The position numbers were made by a program, and so were the translations under genes. The notes under the pieces are model-generated. The model saw only the letters and a list, made by a program, of their open reading frames with translations. It was not told the DNA's origin and did not search any database. Shown in pieces: positions 17,096 through 28,060 of a stretch of 59,696 bases of DNA. The stretch's first letter is position 1. Each line of letters opens with the position of its first letter. This DNA is from Pseudorhodobacter antarcticus (GTDB lineage Bacteria > Pseudomonadota > Alphaproteobacteria > Rhodobacterales > Rhodobacteraceae): positions 1 to 59,696 of the forward strand of contig CAMAQR010000024.1 in assembly GCA_945860375.1 (NCBI GenBank). The letters are read 5' to 3'.

Positions 17096-19162
17096 TTGTC
17101 TGGGCTGACACCGCAAAATCTGGCCGTCGGGGACACCCCCCGACGGCTTTTTTATTACAACGCCGGTTTTTTGCGGCAACCGCGGTTGCGTCGCATTCTG
17201 GAATTGGCCGGGTATGATCTGCAACTGGGCCTGCCGGTTGTCGGTGATGCGGTGGTGGTCTGGGGCCGCTCTCTCTATGCCGCGCGGGGTGAGGTGGTGG
17301 CGGCGCGGCGCGGCGTTCCGGTGGTGCGGATTGAAGACGCCTTTCTGCGCAGCCTGCGTCCCGGCCGGATGGGAGAGCCGCCGCTCGGTCTGATGATCGA
17401 CCCGGTTGGCGTCCATTTTGACTCTGCGGTTCCGTCCACACTTGAGGGCATTCTGGCCCGACATCCCTTGGACGATTCCAATCTTCTGGCCCGCGCAAGT
17501 GACGGTTTGGCGCGTATTCAGGCGCTGGACTTGTCAAAATACAACATTCATCGCATTGACGCCCCCCTGCCCCCGCCGGGCTATGTGCTGGTCGTGGATC
17601 AGACGCGGGGCGATGCATCCATTGCCTGTGCCGGGGCCACGGCCAGCACGTTTCGTGAAATGCTGGCGGCGGCGCAACTGAACCACCCCCGCGCGCGCAT
17701 CGTCATCAAGACCCATCCCGAAACCGCGCTTGGCCTGCGGCATGGGCATTTTTCGGTGGCGGATCTGGGCGACCGGATCAGTCTGTTGGCCGATCCGGTG
17801 TCGCCGTGGCGGCTGCTGGAAGGGGCGATTGCGGTCTACACCGTGTCATCGCAACTGGGGTTTGAGGCGATACTGGCGGGGCACCGTCCGCAGGTGTTCG
17901 GCCAGCCCTTCTATGCCGGTTGGGGGGTGAGTGCCGATCAAAACCCGGTGACACGGCGGCGGCGCAGTCTGACCAAAACGCAACTGTTTGCCGCTGCGAT
18001 GATCGTGGCCCCGGTCTGGTATGATGCTTTCCGCGACCGGTTGTGCAGTTTTGAAGAGGCGGTGGATCAGTTGGAAGCGACCGTGCGCCCCCACCGCGAA
18101 GACCGCGCGGGCCATGTTGCCTGCGGGATGCGGCTGTGGAAACGCGGGCGGCTGCAGGCGGTGTTTGGCGGCGAACAGCCTCTGATGTTTCAGGATAATC
18201 CGGTGAAAGCGATCGCAGTGGCGCGGGCAGCGGGCCGGGGATTGTTGATCTGGGCGGGCAAAGAGCCGGACGGATTGCCGGATGATCTGCCCGTGCGCCG
18301 GGTGGAGGACGGCTTTCTGCGGTCGCGTGGTTTGGGGGCGGAATTGGTGCCCCCCCTTAGCCTTGTGACCGATGATTTGGGGATTTACTACGATCCGACC
18401 CGGCCCAGCCGGTTGGAACAAATGATCCAGATGCCGCTGTCGGCTGCGGCCCGGATGCGCGTTGAAAAGCTGGTGAAATCCCTGCTTGCGGCGCGGTTGT
18501 CGAAATACAATCTGTCTGGCACCGCCCTGCCCGATCTGCCCGATGGCCCGCGCATTCTGGTGCCCGGTCAGGTCGAGGATGATGCATCGATCCGGTTGGG
18601 CGCGGGCGACATCCGCAGCAATCTGGACCTGTTGCGCGCGGCGCATTCGCTGCACCCCAAGGCGCAATTGATCTACAAACCGCACCCCGATGTGGAGGCC
18701 GGTCTGCGCCCCGGAGCGGTTTCGCCCCAAGATGTGCAAGCCTTGGGCGCAACCCTTGCCGCCCATGCCGACCCGATTGCCCTGATTGACGCCTGTGATG
18801 GGGTCGTGACCATCACCTCGCTGCTGGGGTTCGAGGCCCTGCTGCGCGGCAAGCCTGTCACCTGCCTTGGCGCGCCGTTCTATGCCGGTTGGGGGCTGAC
18901 CCATGACGCGAGCCCGGTGCCAGAGCGGCGCTTGCGCGCGCCCGATGGCCATCCTTTGCCGCGCCCCGATCTGATGCAACTGGCCTATGCCGCCCTGATC
19001 GCCTATCCGCGTTACTATGACCCTGTCACCCGCCGCCCCTGCCCGCCAGAGGTGGTGGTGGACAGATTGGCCAATAGCACAAATGCACCGACAGGGCTTG
19101 GCCTGCGATTGCTGTCAAAACTTCAGGGGCGCTTGATCACTTATGCGCGGTTTTGGCGGTAG
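17096..19162 (+). CDS. kpsC: capsule polysaccharide beta-Kdo transferase KpsC
   Basis: A 688-residue protein with two tandem capsule-synthesis modules. KpsC extends the KpsS product with alternating beta-Kdo linkages through its two glycosyltransferase domains. The duplication is visible as paired motifs: VVRIEDAFLRSLRPG and VRRVEDGFLRSRGLG, VVDQTRGDASIACAG and VPGQVEDDASIRLGAG, IKTHPE and YKPHPD, and QPFYAGWG and APFYAGWG. The start is TTG at 17096, 7 bases after the previous stop with GAGG just upstream, so it is probably translationally coupled. The 3' end carries a 27-bp-period tandem duplication. The length fits the family (about 670). Confidence 0.92.
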   Translation: MSGLTPQNLAVGDTPRRLFYYNAGFLRQPRLRRILELAGYDLQLGLPVVGDAVVVWGRSLYAARGEVVAARRGVPVVRIEDAFLRSLRPGRMGEPPLGLMIDPVGVHFDSAVPSTLEGILARHPLDDSNLLARASDGLARIQALDLSKYNIHRIDAPLPPPGYVLVVDQTRGDASIACAGATASTFREMLAAAQLNHPRARIVIKTHPETALGLRHGHFSVADLGDRISLLADPVSPWRLLEGAIAVYTVSSQLGFEAILAGHRPQVFGQPFYAGWGVSADQNPVTRRRRSLTKTQLFAAAMIVAPVWYDAFRDRLCSFEEAVDQLEATVRPHREDRAGHVACGMRLWKRGRLQAVFGGEQPLMFQDNPVKAIAVARAAGRGLLIWAGKEPDGLPDDLPVRRVEDGFLRSRGLGAELVPPLSLVTDDLGIYYDPTRPSRLEQMIQMPLSAAARMRVEKLVKSLLAARLSKYNLSGTALPDLPDGPRILVPGQVEDDASIRLGAGDIRSNLDLLRAAHSLHPKAQLIYKPHPDVEAGLRPGAVSPQDVQALGATLAAHADPIALIDACDGVVTITSLLGFEALLRGKPVTCLGAPFYAGWGLTHDASPVPERRLRAPDGHPLPRPDLMQLAYAALIAYPRYYDPVTRRPCPPEVVVDRLANSTNAPTGLGLRLLSKLQGRLITYARFWR

Positions 19163-19205
19163 ATTGGGCCATTCTGGCATTGGCGGTAGATTGGGCCATT
19201 CTGGC
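19153..19205 (+). repeat. two-copy tandem repeat over the kpsC stop
   Basis: A 26-base sequence beginning TTGGCGGTAGATTGGGCC occurs at 19153-19178 and again at 19180-19205 (period 27). The kpsC stop TAG at 19160-19162 is in the first copy. It looks like a recent tandem duplication of the gene end. Confidence 0.9.
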
Positions 19206-19216
19206 CCGGTGCGAGA

Positions 19217-19714
19217 TCAGTAGATATAGCGGATCTGATCGGTCCAGTAGCGTTCCATCCGCTTCAAGGACTGGCTCATCGCATCCATGCCGGCGGCATC
19301 GACCAGACCTTTTTTGCCCAAGCCTTCGGCATGGCGGCCAAACAGATCGACCAGCTGCCCGCGCACCCGCCGCCCCTTTTCTGTCAGCCGCACCCGCACC
19401 GAGCGGCGATCGATTTCCGACCGCTGATGGTGCATATAGCCTAGCTCGACCAGCTTTTTCAGATTGTAGCTGACGTTTGATCCTTGGTAATAGCCGCGCG
19501 ATTTCAATTCGCCAGCCGTCACCTCATTCTCGCCGATGTTGAACAACAACAGCGCCTGAACCGAGTTGATTTCCAGAATGCCAAGGCGTTCAAATTCGTC
19601 CTTGATCACGTCAAGAAGCAGCCGGTGCAGCCGTTCAAGCAACGCCAAATTCTCAAGATAGCCAGACATCAAGGCCCTTTGCGACCCGTCCAGCAGGGTT
19701 GTGTGCAGTGTCAT
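19217..19714 (-). CDS. ldtR: MarR-family transcriptional regulator (LdtR type)
   Basis: A 165-residue winged helix-turn-helix repressor. The core EINSVQALLLFNIGENEVTAGELKSR (shown here in parts: EINSVQALLLFNIG and VTAGELKSRGYYQGSNVSYN) is near-identical to the LdtR subfamily of MarR proteins from alphaproteobacteria. In Liberibacter and Sinorhizobium, LdtR controls an L,D-transpeptidase gene and stress tolerance. The wing segment RSEIDRRSVRVRLTEKG is intact. The start MTLHTTLLDG was chosen for the GGAGAGGAAG ribosome binding site upstream. The L,D-transpeptidase target is not in this window. Confidence 0.85.
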   Translation of the reverse strand: MTLHTTLLDGSQRALMSGYLENLALLERLHRLLLDVIKDEFERLGILEINSVQALLLFNIGENEVTAGELKSRGYYQGSNVSYNLKKLVELGYMHHQRSEIDRRSVRVRLTEKGRRVRGQLVDLFGRHAEGLGKKGLVDAAGMDAMSQSLKRMERYWTDQIRYIY

Positions 19715-19810
19715 CTTCCTCTCCACGGTCACTGAAACTGCGGACAGACTCGGCACAAAACGCAAACATAACGTAAACTCGACAGGATTTTGCCGAAATA
19801 TTTTGCCAGA

Positions 19811-21357
<1,547 letters not shown>

Positions 21358-21365
21358 AAGAAACC

Positions 21366-21782
21366 ATGGCTGGCGATCTTCCTGACTATTACTTTCGCAT
21401 CCGCGACAATGGGGCGGCGGTGTTCCGGGTGGACACCGAGAACCGCCAGCGCCGGATCGACATGGAAGAGATTGCCATGGTCAACGTCAAGACCGGCAAC
21501 ATCAAACCGCATGGCGACCGCAAACTGACGCCCGAAGATGTGGCGGAAATCAGCGCCTGGGTCGTTCGACGGCAGGCGTTGTTGGCCGCGCGCGATGTCG
21601 ATGACATCTTGCGCGCGGTTGATCACCTGAACCTGACATCACAATGGGTGCAATCCAAGGCCGACGATGGGCAGTTGGAGGCCGTGACCGATCTGCTGCT
21701 GCTGGCGATGCACGATCTGCGCACGGTATTGGTGCGCAAGAAGGCCGAACGTCTGATGAAGGACGAAGCGGCGGCGGAATGA
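21366..21782 (+). CDS. conserved protein, unknown function
   Basis: A 138-residue soluble protein with no signal peptide. The N-terminal half looks like a beta-rich module (YYFRIRDNGAAVFRVD, RIDMEEIAMVNVKTGNI). The C-terminal half is helical (EDVAEISAWVVRRQALLAARD, then a charged tail). I do not recognise a named domain. It sits 8 bases after the aminotransferase and its stop overlaps the start of the acyltransferase by ATGA, so the three genes form one transcription unit. Coding character is supported by the conserved spacing and GC-rich third positions. Confidence 0.78.
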   Translation: MAGDLPDYYFRIRDNGAAVFRVDTENRQRRIDMEEIAMVNVKTGNIKPHGDRKLTPEDVAEISAWVVRRQALLAARDVDDILRAVDHLNLTSQWVQSKADDGQLEAVTDLLLLAMHDLRTVLVRKKAERLMKDEAAAE

Positions 21783-23737
21783 GCCTGACATATCGCCCCG
21801 AAATTGATGGGCTGCGCGCCATCGCGGTGACCTCAGTCATTCTGTTTCACAGTGGCTTGGTGCCTCTGCACGGCGGCTTTGTGGGCGTGGATGTGTTCTT
21901 CGTGATCTCGGGCTACTTGGTTACCGGGATTTTGCTGAAGGATATGGGCAACAGCACACACACGATCCTGCGGTTTTATGAACGTCGGGTGCGGCGTATC
22001 TTGCCGGCCTTGGCCGTCGTCCTTGCGGCAACCACCTTGGCGGCTTGGGCGCTGATGATCCCGCCGCAACTGGAGTCCTATTCCAAATCGCTGCTTGCGG
22101 TCCTGCTGTTCGTGTCGAACCTGCTGTTTGGTGCCAACAGCGGCTATTTTTCGCCTGCACTGGAAGAAGCGCCCCTGTTGCACACCTGGAGCCTGTCAAT
22201 CGAAGAACAGTATTATCTGCTGTTCCCGCTGGTTCTGGCGCAGCTTTTGCGGCGTGGCCCCCGAACCGTGACGCTGGGGCTTTGGGGCATGGCACTGGCC
22301 AGCCTTGCCTTGGCGCAATGGGGTGCGATTGCGAAACCCGAGTTCAATTTCTTCTTCTCTTTGTCGCGGTTCTGGGAGCTTCTGGGCGGATCGGCGGCGG
22401 CATGGATCAGCCATCGCCGGGTCATCTCGGCCCACGGACCGGCCGCGTTGCTGGGGCTGATGATGATCCTTGCAGCTGTGATTTTTCACAGTGATCGGAC
22501 GCCTTATCCGTCTGTCTATGCGCTGATGCCGGTGGCGGGCTCTGTGCTGGTGATCCTGTTTGCCGGTCAGGGCAACCTGACGGGGCGACTGCTGTCATGT
22601 CCGCCGATGGTGGGCATCGGTCTGATTTCCTATTCGGCCTACCTTTGGCATCAACCGCTGTTCGCCTTTGCCCGTATGGCCGCGACCGACGCCCCCGGTG
22701 CCGGTATCATGTGGGCGATGACGGCGATGACCTTTGTTCTGGCATGGATCAGCTGGCGCTGGATTGAGCAGCCGTTTCGCCGTCAAGATCGCCGTTGGCT
22801 GCAGGCCCCGCCTGCGCTGTTTCGGGTGTCCGCCATGGCAATGGCAGGGTTGGTGCTGGCCGCAGCACTGGGGATGATCAGCGCAGGCAACGCGACTTTC
22901 TGGCGCAACCAGCATCCTGAACAGGCGGCATTGCTGGACATTGTGCTGGCCGCACGCATCAAAAGCGGCCTGCCGGCCGATGACGGCAGCTGTCGGTTCA
23001 ATCTGACCACTGTCAGCACAGACGACCGGCCGCGCCTGCGCGACTGTGCCCGCCGTTTCGGCCCGGCTGCCGTTGTTCTGGGCGACAGCCATGGCATCGA
23101 CATGTTCAATGCGCTGCATGCAGCCGCAGACGCGCCGTTCCTGTTGGGGCTGACCAACGGCGGATGTCGCCCGGCCGATGCCAACGCCGACTGCCCGTTT
23201 GACGGGTTTCTGGCTTTGGCAGGGGCAGAGCCGCACCTGTTCCGCCAAGTGCTGTTCGTGCAGGCGGGGGCCTACCTGCTGACCGGGCCAGACGGCAGGG
23301 CTGGGTCGCGACAATTGTTCGCCCGCGCGTCGGCGCATCAGCCCCTGCCTGCATTCGGCGTGGACGCCGTTGCCTTGTCCCGGATCGCCACCTATCTGCG
23401 CCAGATCGTGGCTGCCGGAGTTCCGGTGATCTGGGCCAGTCCACGCATTGAACCCCACATCAGCGCCAACAGGGTGCTGCGTCTGGGCTGCACCGAGGTT
23501 CCCGCCCTGCGCCCCGGCCAGATTGATGCCTTTGTCCGCCTTGATGACGCCATCCGGTCCGCCGCCGCGACTGCCGGCGCAAGCCATTTGCCCCTTGCCG
23601 CTTATGGCTTTGACATCGCGCAAGATTTCATGAGTTGTGACACGCTTTACTGGTCAGATGGCGACCACTGGAGTGCCGCAGGCGAGTTGCGGTTCGGCAA
23701 ACGGCTCTTGCCCCATCTGCCCGCAGAATTCCAATAG
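21779..23737 (+). CDS. OafA/YrhL-type acyltransferase with SGNH domain
   Basis: A 652-residue inner-membrane acyltransferase that modifies a surface glycan. The N-terminal about 370 residues form the multi-span Acyl_transf_3 domain starting YRPEIDGLRAIAV, with the catalytic His in VILFHSG (H24) and FFVISGYLVTGI. The C-terminal periplasmic SGNH hydrolase domain begins near residue 420 and contains the GDSH block (VVLGDSHGID) and the SDGDHWS element that supplies the Asp-His pair. Such fusions O-acetylate O-antigens, capsules or exopolysaccharides; the capsule genes 3 kb upstream are possible partners. Translation is coupled to the preceding gene by ATGA. Confidence 0.92.
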   Translation: MSLTYRPEIDGLRAIAVTSVILFHSGLVPLHGGFVGVDVFFVISGYLVTGILLKDMGNSTHTILRFYERRVRRILPALAVVLAATTLAAWALMIPPQLESYSKSLLAVLLFVSNLLFGANSGYFSPALEEAPLLHTWSLSIEEQYYLLFPLVLAQLLRRGPRTVTLGLWGMALASLALAQWGAIAKPEFNFFFSLSRFWELLGGSAAAWISHRRVISAHGPAALLGLMMILAAVIFHSDRTPYPSVYALMPVAGSVLVILFAGQGNLTGRLLSCPPMVGIGLISYSAYLWHQPLFAFARMAATDAPGAGIMWAMTAMTFVLAWISWRWIEQPFRRQDRRWLQAPPALFRVSAMAMAGLVLAAALGMISAGNATFWRNQHPEQAALLDIVLAARIKSGLPADDGSCRFNLTTVSTDDRPRLRDCARRFGPAAVVLGDSHGIDMFNALHAAADAPFLLGLTNGGCRPADANADCPFDGFLALAGAEPHLFRQVLFVQAGAYLLTGPDGRAGSRQLFARASAHQPLPAFGVDAVALSRIATYLRQIVAAGVPVIWASPRIEPHISANRVLRLGCTEVPALRPGQIDAFVRLDDAIRSAAATAGASHLPLAAYGFDIAQDFMSCDTLYWSDGDHWSAAGELRFGKRLLPHLPAEFQ

Positions 23738-23801
23738 GCGGCCACAGTTGCGGGGCAGCCCTTGGACCCGACACCGCGCTGCCTTCGCGAAATCTCGGGC
23801 C

Positions 23802-25151
23802 TCAGACCCGCGCCTTGTGCCAGAAGCGCCACATCAGGGTGGCCGCTGCAAAGGTCAGTCCGATCACCAGACCCAGCCATAGCCCAATGCCGCCCAATCC
23901 AGCCTTGAAGGCCAGCAGATAGGCGCAGGGCATGCCGATGACCCAATAGCTGATGGCGGCGGCGATCATCGGCACCTTTGTGTCGCGGATGCCGCGCAGC
24001 AGGCCCAGCGCCATGACTTGCATCGCATCGGCCAGCTGAAACAGCGCCGCCATCGCCAGAAGCAACACACCAAAGGCGATGATCTCGGCGCTGCCCGGTT
24101 TGGATTGGTCCAGAAACAGCGCGATGATCGGCTGCGGCAAGGTCAGGAACAGCGCCACCATGGTGACGCCAAAGCCAACCGACAGCGCTATGGCCACTTT
24201 CGCGCCGTCCCGCAACCCCTGGCGGTCACCCGCACCATCGGCCCGCCCTGCCCGCACTGTGGCGGCGTTCGACAGGCCCAGATGCACCATGAACGACAGC
24301 GCCGCCACCTCCATGGTGATGCCGTGGGCGGCCAATTCCACGGTGCCGATCCAACCCATCATCAGGGCCGTGGCCTGAAACAGCCCGCTTTCGGCAAGCC
24401 CGGTCATGCCGATCGGCCAGCCCAGCCGGAACACCTGCCCCATCGCCGCCCAATCGGGCCGCCAGAACCGTTGGAACAGATGGAACCGCCGCAAATCGGG
24501 CAGCCAAGCCGCGTAGATCGCCAGCACCACAAAGGTCAGCACCTGCACCGCCAGCGAGGCTATGGCCGCCCCGCGGATGCCCAGTTCCGGCGCGCCCCAA
24601 TGGCCAAAGATCAGCGCATAAGCAAGGCAAAGATTGACCCCGACCGCCGCCAGCGTCACCCAGAGCACCACTTGGGTGCGCTCCAATGCCGCCAGATAAC
24701 TTTTCAGCGCCATCACCAACAGGGCCGGAATCATCCCCAGACCGGCGATGCGCAAGAAGTCCTGCCCCAGAGCCGCCACCTCGGGCCGCTGGCCAAGAGC
24801 CAGCAACAGCGCCTCGGACCACCAGAAGATCGGATAGCTTATCACCCCGAAGGCAATCGACAGCCACAGCCCCATCCGGGTGTCGCGCCGCACCTGCGTC
24901 TCATCCCCCCGCCCCAGGGCCTGTGCGACCAGAGGCATCACCGCTTGCGCGAAGCCAGATCCCAGAATGAAGGTCACAAAGAAGGTCGAAGTCGCCAGCA
25001 CCACCGCCGCCAACTCGTTCACCCCGTACCAACCCAGCAGAACGGTGTCGGTGACATGCAGCGCCATCTGCGCCAGATGGCTGCCGATCAGGGGGATGCC
25101 CAAAGCCAAAGTCGCGCGGGCGTGGGCGGGATAGGACAAACGTTTGATCAT
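23802..25151 (-). CDS. MATE-family multidrug/Na+ efflux transporter
   Basis: A 449-residue polytopic inner-membrane protein with about 12 predicted helices, the standard MATE length. Visible family features are LGIPLIGSHLAQMALHVTDT at the N-terminus, GFAQAVMPLVAQALGRGD, and the second-half repeat LSNAATVRAGRADGAGD. MATE proteins export cationic drugs and metabolites using Na+ or H+. The start MIKRLSYPAHARATLAL was chosen; an upstream in-frame start would add nine residues without a better ribosome binding site. It is convergent with the acyltransferase gene (64 bases between stops). Confidence 0.9.
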   Translation of the reverse strand: MIKRLSYPAHARATLALGIPLIGSHLAQMALHVTDTVLLGWYGVNELAAVVLATSTFFVTFILGSGFAQAVMPLVAQALGRGDETQVRRDTRMGLWLSIAFGVISYPIFWWSEALLLALGQRPEVAALGQDFLRIAGLGMIPALLVMALKSYLAALERTQVVLWVTLAAVGVNLCLAYALIFGHWGAPELGIRGAAIASLAVQVLTFVVLAIYAAWLPDLRRFHLFQRFWRPDWAAMGQVFRLGWPIGMTGLAESGLFQATALMMGWIGTVELAAHGITMEVAALSFMVHLGLSNAATVRAGRADGAGDRQGLRDGAKVAIALSVGFGVTMVALFLTLPQPIIALFLDQSKPGSAEIIAFGVLLLAMAALFQLADAMQVMALGLLRGIRDTKVPMIAAAISYWVIGMPCAYLLAFKAGLGGIGLWLGLVIGLTFAAATLMWRFWHKARV

Positions 25152-25265
25152 ATGTCGGACATATAGCCGCACCGTCACAGGAACAAGACGCCATCCCCGC
25201 CGCAGCGCAGCGTCTGGCCTTTCGCCGCGCCGCCTCGGATCTAGTCCGGGGCGGCGTGTGAGGTG

Positions 25266-26156
25266 TCAAAGCGCCTGCGCCAGCAGCGACAAAGCGACCA
25301 AGGCCACCACCGCGCCCGCCAGCACTTCAAACCACGGCAGGGCGCGGGCGATGCGGCTGCCGGGCAGGCTGGCCAGCGCGCCCTCACGCGCCCAGACAGC
25401 CATCAGGGCGACGCCGATGGTCACAACGGCGGTGCCCAGCCCCATGGCAAAGGTGCCGGCAATCCCGGCCAGACCGATGCCCATCTGCCAGGTCAGGATC
25501 AGCAAAAACAACGCCCCGGAGCAGGGCCGCAACGCGATGCCTGCGATCAGCGCCGCAGTGTCGCGCCACCCGGTCAGCGCCTGCACCGCATCCAGACTGG
25601 GCCCATGGGCGTGACCGCAGCCGCAATCGGCCTCATGGTGATGGTCATGGTCATCGACGCTCTGCGCCGCCCTGATCCCGCGCAAACCGCGCCAGACCAG
25701 CCACATCCCCACAGCGGCAATTGCCGCCAATCCTACAGGGGCCATGATGTCCTCGGCCACACCCTCCACCTGCACCCGCGTCCAGCCCAGCACCGCCACG
25801 CCCGCATAAACCACCGCCACCGCGACCACCGCCTGCGCCAGACTGGAGGCCAGCGCTATGCCCGACAAAGCCAGAACCGGCACCCGCCGCCCGATGCCAT
25901 AGCCGCCAATCAGCACCTTGCCATGGCCCGGCCCCGCCGCATGCAGCACGCCATAGCTGAAACTGACCGCCAGCAGGCCCCAAATCGCCCCCGCCTGCCC
26001 GGTGCGAATGGCCCGCACCGCCCCCGCCAACGCCGATTGCACCTCGCGTTGGCCCTGCACCACCTGTGCCTGCAAGGCGGCGTAACCGCCCGTCGCCCAG
26101 AGCAGCGCCAGCACAGCCGCCACCACCAGCCCCAAGATCAGGAGGGTGCGTTGCAT
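25266..26156 (-). CDS. NicO-family nickel/cobalt transporter
   Basis: A 296-residue inner-membrane protein of the NicO/RcnA superfamily. Signatures are YGVLHAAGPGHGKVLIGGY in the first membrane bundle, a cytoplasmic His-rich loop (DDHDHHHEADCGCGHAHG, residues about 168-185) able to bind metal, and the second-bundle segment GIALRPCSGALFLLILTW. Six or more helices are visible. Paired with the upstream DUF1007 gene (19-base overlap), it matches a widespread two-gene module proposed to handle Ni/Co or Zn; direction of transport is not certain. Confidence 0.88.
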   Translation of the reverse strand: MQRTLLILGLVVAAVLALLWATGGYAALQAQVVQGQREVQSALAGAVRAIRTGQAGAIWGLLAVSFSYGVLHAAGPGHGKVLIGGYGIGRRVPVLALSGIALASSLAQAVVAVAVVYAGVAVLGWTRVQVEGVAEDIMAPVGLAAIAAVGMWLVWRGLRGIRAAQSVDDHDHHHEADCGCGHAHGPSLDAVQALTGWRDTAALIAGIALRPCSGALFLLILTWQMGIGLAGIAGTFAMGLGTAVVTIGVALMAVWAREGALASLPGSRIARALPWFEVLAGAVVALVALSLLAQAL

Positions 26157-26785
26157 GTCACCCGCACTTCTTCAGCATAGGCCGCTCCCACGGCTGGAAA
26201 ATCGCCCTCGGCATCGCCCCCGGCCATTTCGGTGATGGAATCCGCCAATATCTGATCCGCCGCCGCCCGGTCGGGTTCAAATGCCTCGGCGGTGCAGGAT
26301 GTGGCCCCGGTCAGCACCGCGTCACCGGTGATTGTGTAGGCGGTGTAATAACTGCTGTCATAGACCTGCACCACCAAAGGCACGCTCAACACCACGGGTG
26401 CATCCAGAAGGCGCAGATGCGTGGTGGTGATCCGGGCATCGGCGTAAGACACCGTCCAATCCGACGGCCGCGACAACACCAGCGGCTTGTCCCCCAACAG
26501 CGCATAGGTGTCGCCCGTGATCCCCGGCTCCCATTGCATGTCAAACCCGTTGAGCGTGGCCAGTTCCGCAGGCGTCAGCACACCGTCGAAGTCTTCGTCC
26601 ATGCCGCGTTCAGACAGCAAAGCCAGCGAGATCAGATCATCATAAGTCCAAGTGATCCGCACCGCCTCGGCCCGGCCTTCGATGTCAAAGATCACCTCTA
26701 TTCCAGTGTCGATGAACACATGCGGATGTGCCGCGACAGGCGCAGCGCACAAGCCCAGTGCCACAGCCAGATAGACCTGCTTCAT
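26138..26785 (-). CDS. periplasmic DUF1007-family protein
   Basis: A 215-residue exported protein. A signal peptide (MKQVYLAVALGLCAAPVAA) is followed immediately by HPHVFID, the His-containing mature N-terminus typical of DUF1007 proteins and a plausible metal-binding site. WTYDDLISLALLSERGMDED and the helical segment with DGVLTPAELATLNGFD (an EF-hand-like acidic stretch) follow. It probably delivers or scavenges a divalent metal for the NicO permease, whose start it overlaps by 19 bases. The start was set at the signal peptide, not at an in-frame upstream extension. Confidence 0.86.
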   Translation of the reverse strand: MKQVYLAVALGLCAAPVAAHPHVFIDTGIEVIFDIEGRAEAVRITWTYDDLISLALLSERGMDEDFDGVLTPAELATLNGFDMQWEPGITGDTYALLGDKPLVLSRPSDWTVSYADARITTTHLRLLDAPVVLSVPLVVQVYDSSYYTAYTITGDAVLTGATSCTAEAFEPDRAAADQILADSITEMAGGDAEGDFPAVGAAYAEEVRVTCNAPS

Positions 26786-26839
26786 AGCGCCCCCATTTTT
26801 GCGCAATCTAAAGGGGCGCGCACGAAAGGCCAAGCGGGT

Positions 26840-27787
26840 CTAGCGGTCTTGGCGGCGAATGGCCGGATGGGTGGCCGTGTCAAGGATATGGCCTGACCCG
26901 GTCAACACCTGACTGGGGCGCCCCACGATCAGCGGATCAGGGGTGCCAATGACCGCGTGATCCTTGCCGGGATAGTCAACCGTCGCCAGAAAGTTCTTCA
27001 TGCAGTTCAGCCGCGCGCGTTTCTTGTCGTTCGACTTGACGATGACCCAAGGCGCATCGGCGGTGTCGGTGTAGAAAAACATCGCCTCTTTCGCCTCGGT
27101 GTAGTCGTCCCATTTGTCCAAGGACGCCTTGTCGATCGGCGACAGCTTCCACATCTTCAAAGGATCGGTTTCGCGGGCCTTGAACCGCGCCAACTGTTCT
27201 TCGCGTGTGACCGAGAACCAGTATTTGTAAAGCCGGATGCCCGAGCGCACCAGCATCCGTTCAAACTCGGGCGCTTGGCGCATGAATTCCAGATATTCCG
27301 ACGGGCTGCAAAACCCCATCACCCGCTCAACCCCGGCGCGGTTGTACCAACTGCGGTCGTAAAATACGATCTCGCCAGTGGTGGGCAGGTGCTTGATGTA
27401 GCGTTGGAAAAACCACTGACCCTTTTCGGCATCCGATGGTTTGGACAGCGCCACCGTGCGGGCATAACGCGGATTCAGATGTTCCATGAACCGCTTGATG
27501 GTACCGCCTTTTCCGGCGGCATCGCGACCTTCCATCAAGATCACGAACTTTTGCCCAGTTTCCTGCGCCCAGATCTGCACCTTGAGCAGTTCGGCCTGCA
27601 AACGTGCCTTTTCCGCCTCATAGGCCGCCCGGCCCATGACCCGCGCATAGGGGTAGCGACCGCCTTCAAAGGCCTGACGGATGAGATCGGGGTCCACGGC
27701 GGGGAATTTTCTGGGACCTGTCACCTGTTCCGGCACCGCCTGCAGGATTTCGGTTTCAGTCCCAATCGGGCTTGCGTCATCGTCCAT
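26840..27787 (-). CDS. ppk2: polyphosphate kinase 2
   Basis: A 315-residue PPK2-family enzyme that transfers phosphate between polyphosphate and nucleotides. The Walker A motif GRDAAGKGG is at residues 87-95. The Walker B/lid region VFYDRSWYNRAGVERVMGFC at 141-160 carries the conserved DRSWYNR. The lid KYWFSVTREEQLARF and the segment TDPLKMWKLSPID follow. The single-domain size is typical of class I PPK2, which mainly phosphorylates nucleoside diphosphates. The ATG at 27787 has a GGGAGACAGG element upstream. The gap to the next gene holds that gene's terminator. Confidence 0.93.
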   Translation of the reverse strand: MDDDASPIGTETEILQAVPEQVTGPRKFPAVDPDLIRQAFEGGRYPYARVMGRAAYEAEKARLQAELLKVQIWAQETGQKFVILMEGRDAAGKGGTIKRFMEHLNPRYARTVALSKPSDAEKGQWFFQRYIKHLPTTGEIVFYDRSWYNRAGVERVMGFCSPSEYLEFMRQAPEFERMLVRSGIRLYKYWFSVTREEQLARFKARETDPLKMWKLSPIDKASLDKWDDYTEAKEAMFFYTDTADAPWVIVKSNDKKRARLNCMKNFLATVDYPGKDHAVIGTPDPLIVGRPSQVLTGSGHILDTATHPAIRRQDR

Positions 27788-27902
27788 GCCTGTCTCCCGC
27801 CTGTCGTGCCGTCTGCATTCTAGACCCGGCTGCAAGGGCGCAAATTGATCCGTGTCAAAATGGCGCAGCAAATTTTCCGCAGTGTTGGCTAGGTCGGGTT
27901 TT

Positions 27903-27940
27903 GAAAAATGGGCGGCGGCGCTCCAGAGCACCGCCGCCCA
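27903..27940 (-). terminator. Rho-independent terminator downstream of the LuxR/hydrolase gene
   Basis: On the minus strand GGGCGGCGG (27939-27931) pairs with CCGCCGCCC (27918-27910) around a 12-base loop and is followed by ATTTTTC. It lies about 120 bases after the stop of the regulator gene and before ppk2. The flanking 27941-28060 and 27788-27902 contain no gene. Confidence 0.7.
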
Positions 27941-28060
27941 TGCGCCGATAAAAAGGTTTGATTTGAACGTCACACATTATGGGCATCGGAAAATGCGTAC
28001 AGGTTTACCTCTACCCCGCGCAGCCCGCATACCCCGTTTGAGGTAGGCGCATGAATATTC

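Noticed and set aside
24018..25166. 382-codon plus-strand frame opposite the MATE gene
   Set aside because: His/Gln/Arg-rich shadow of a clear membrane protein on the minus strand.
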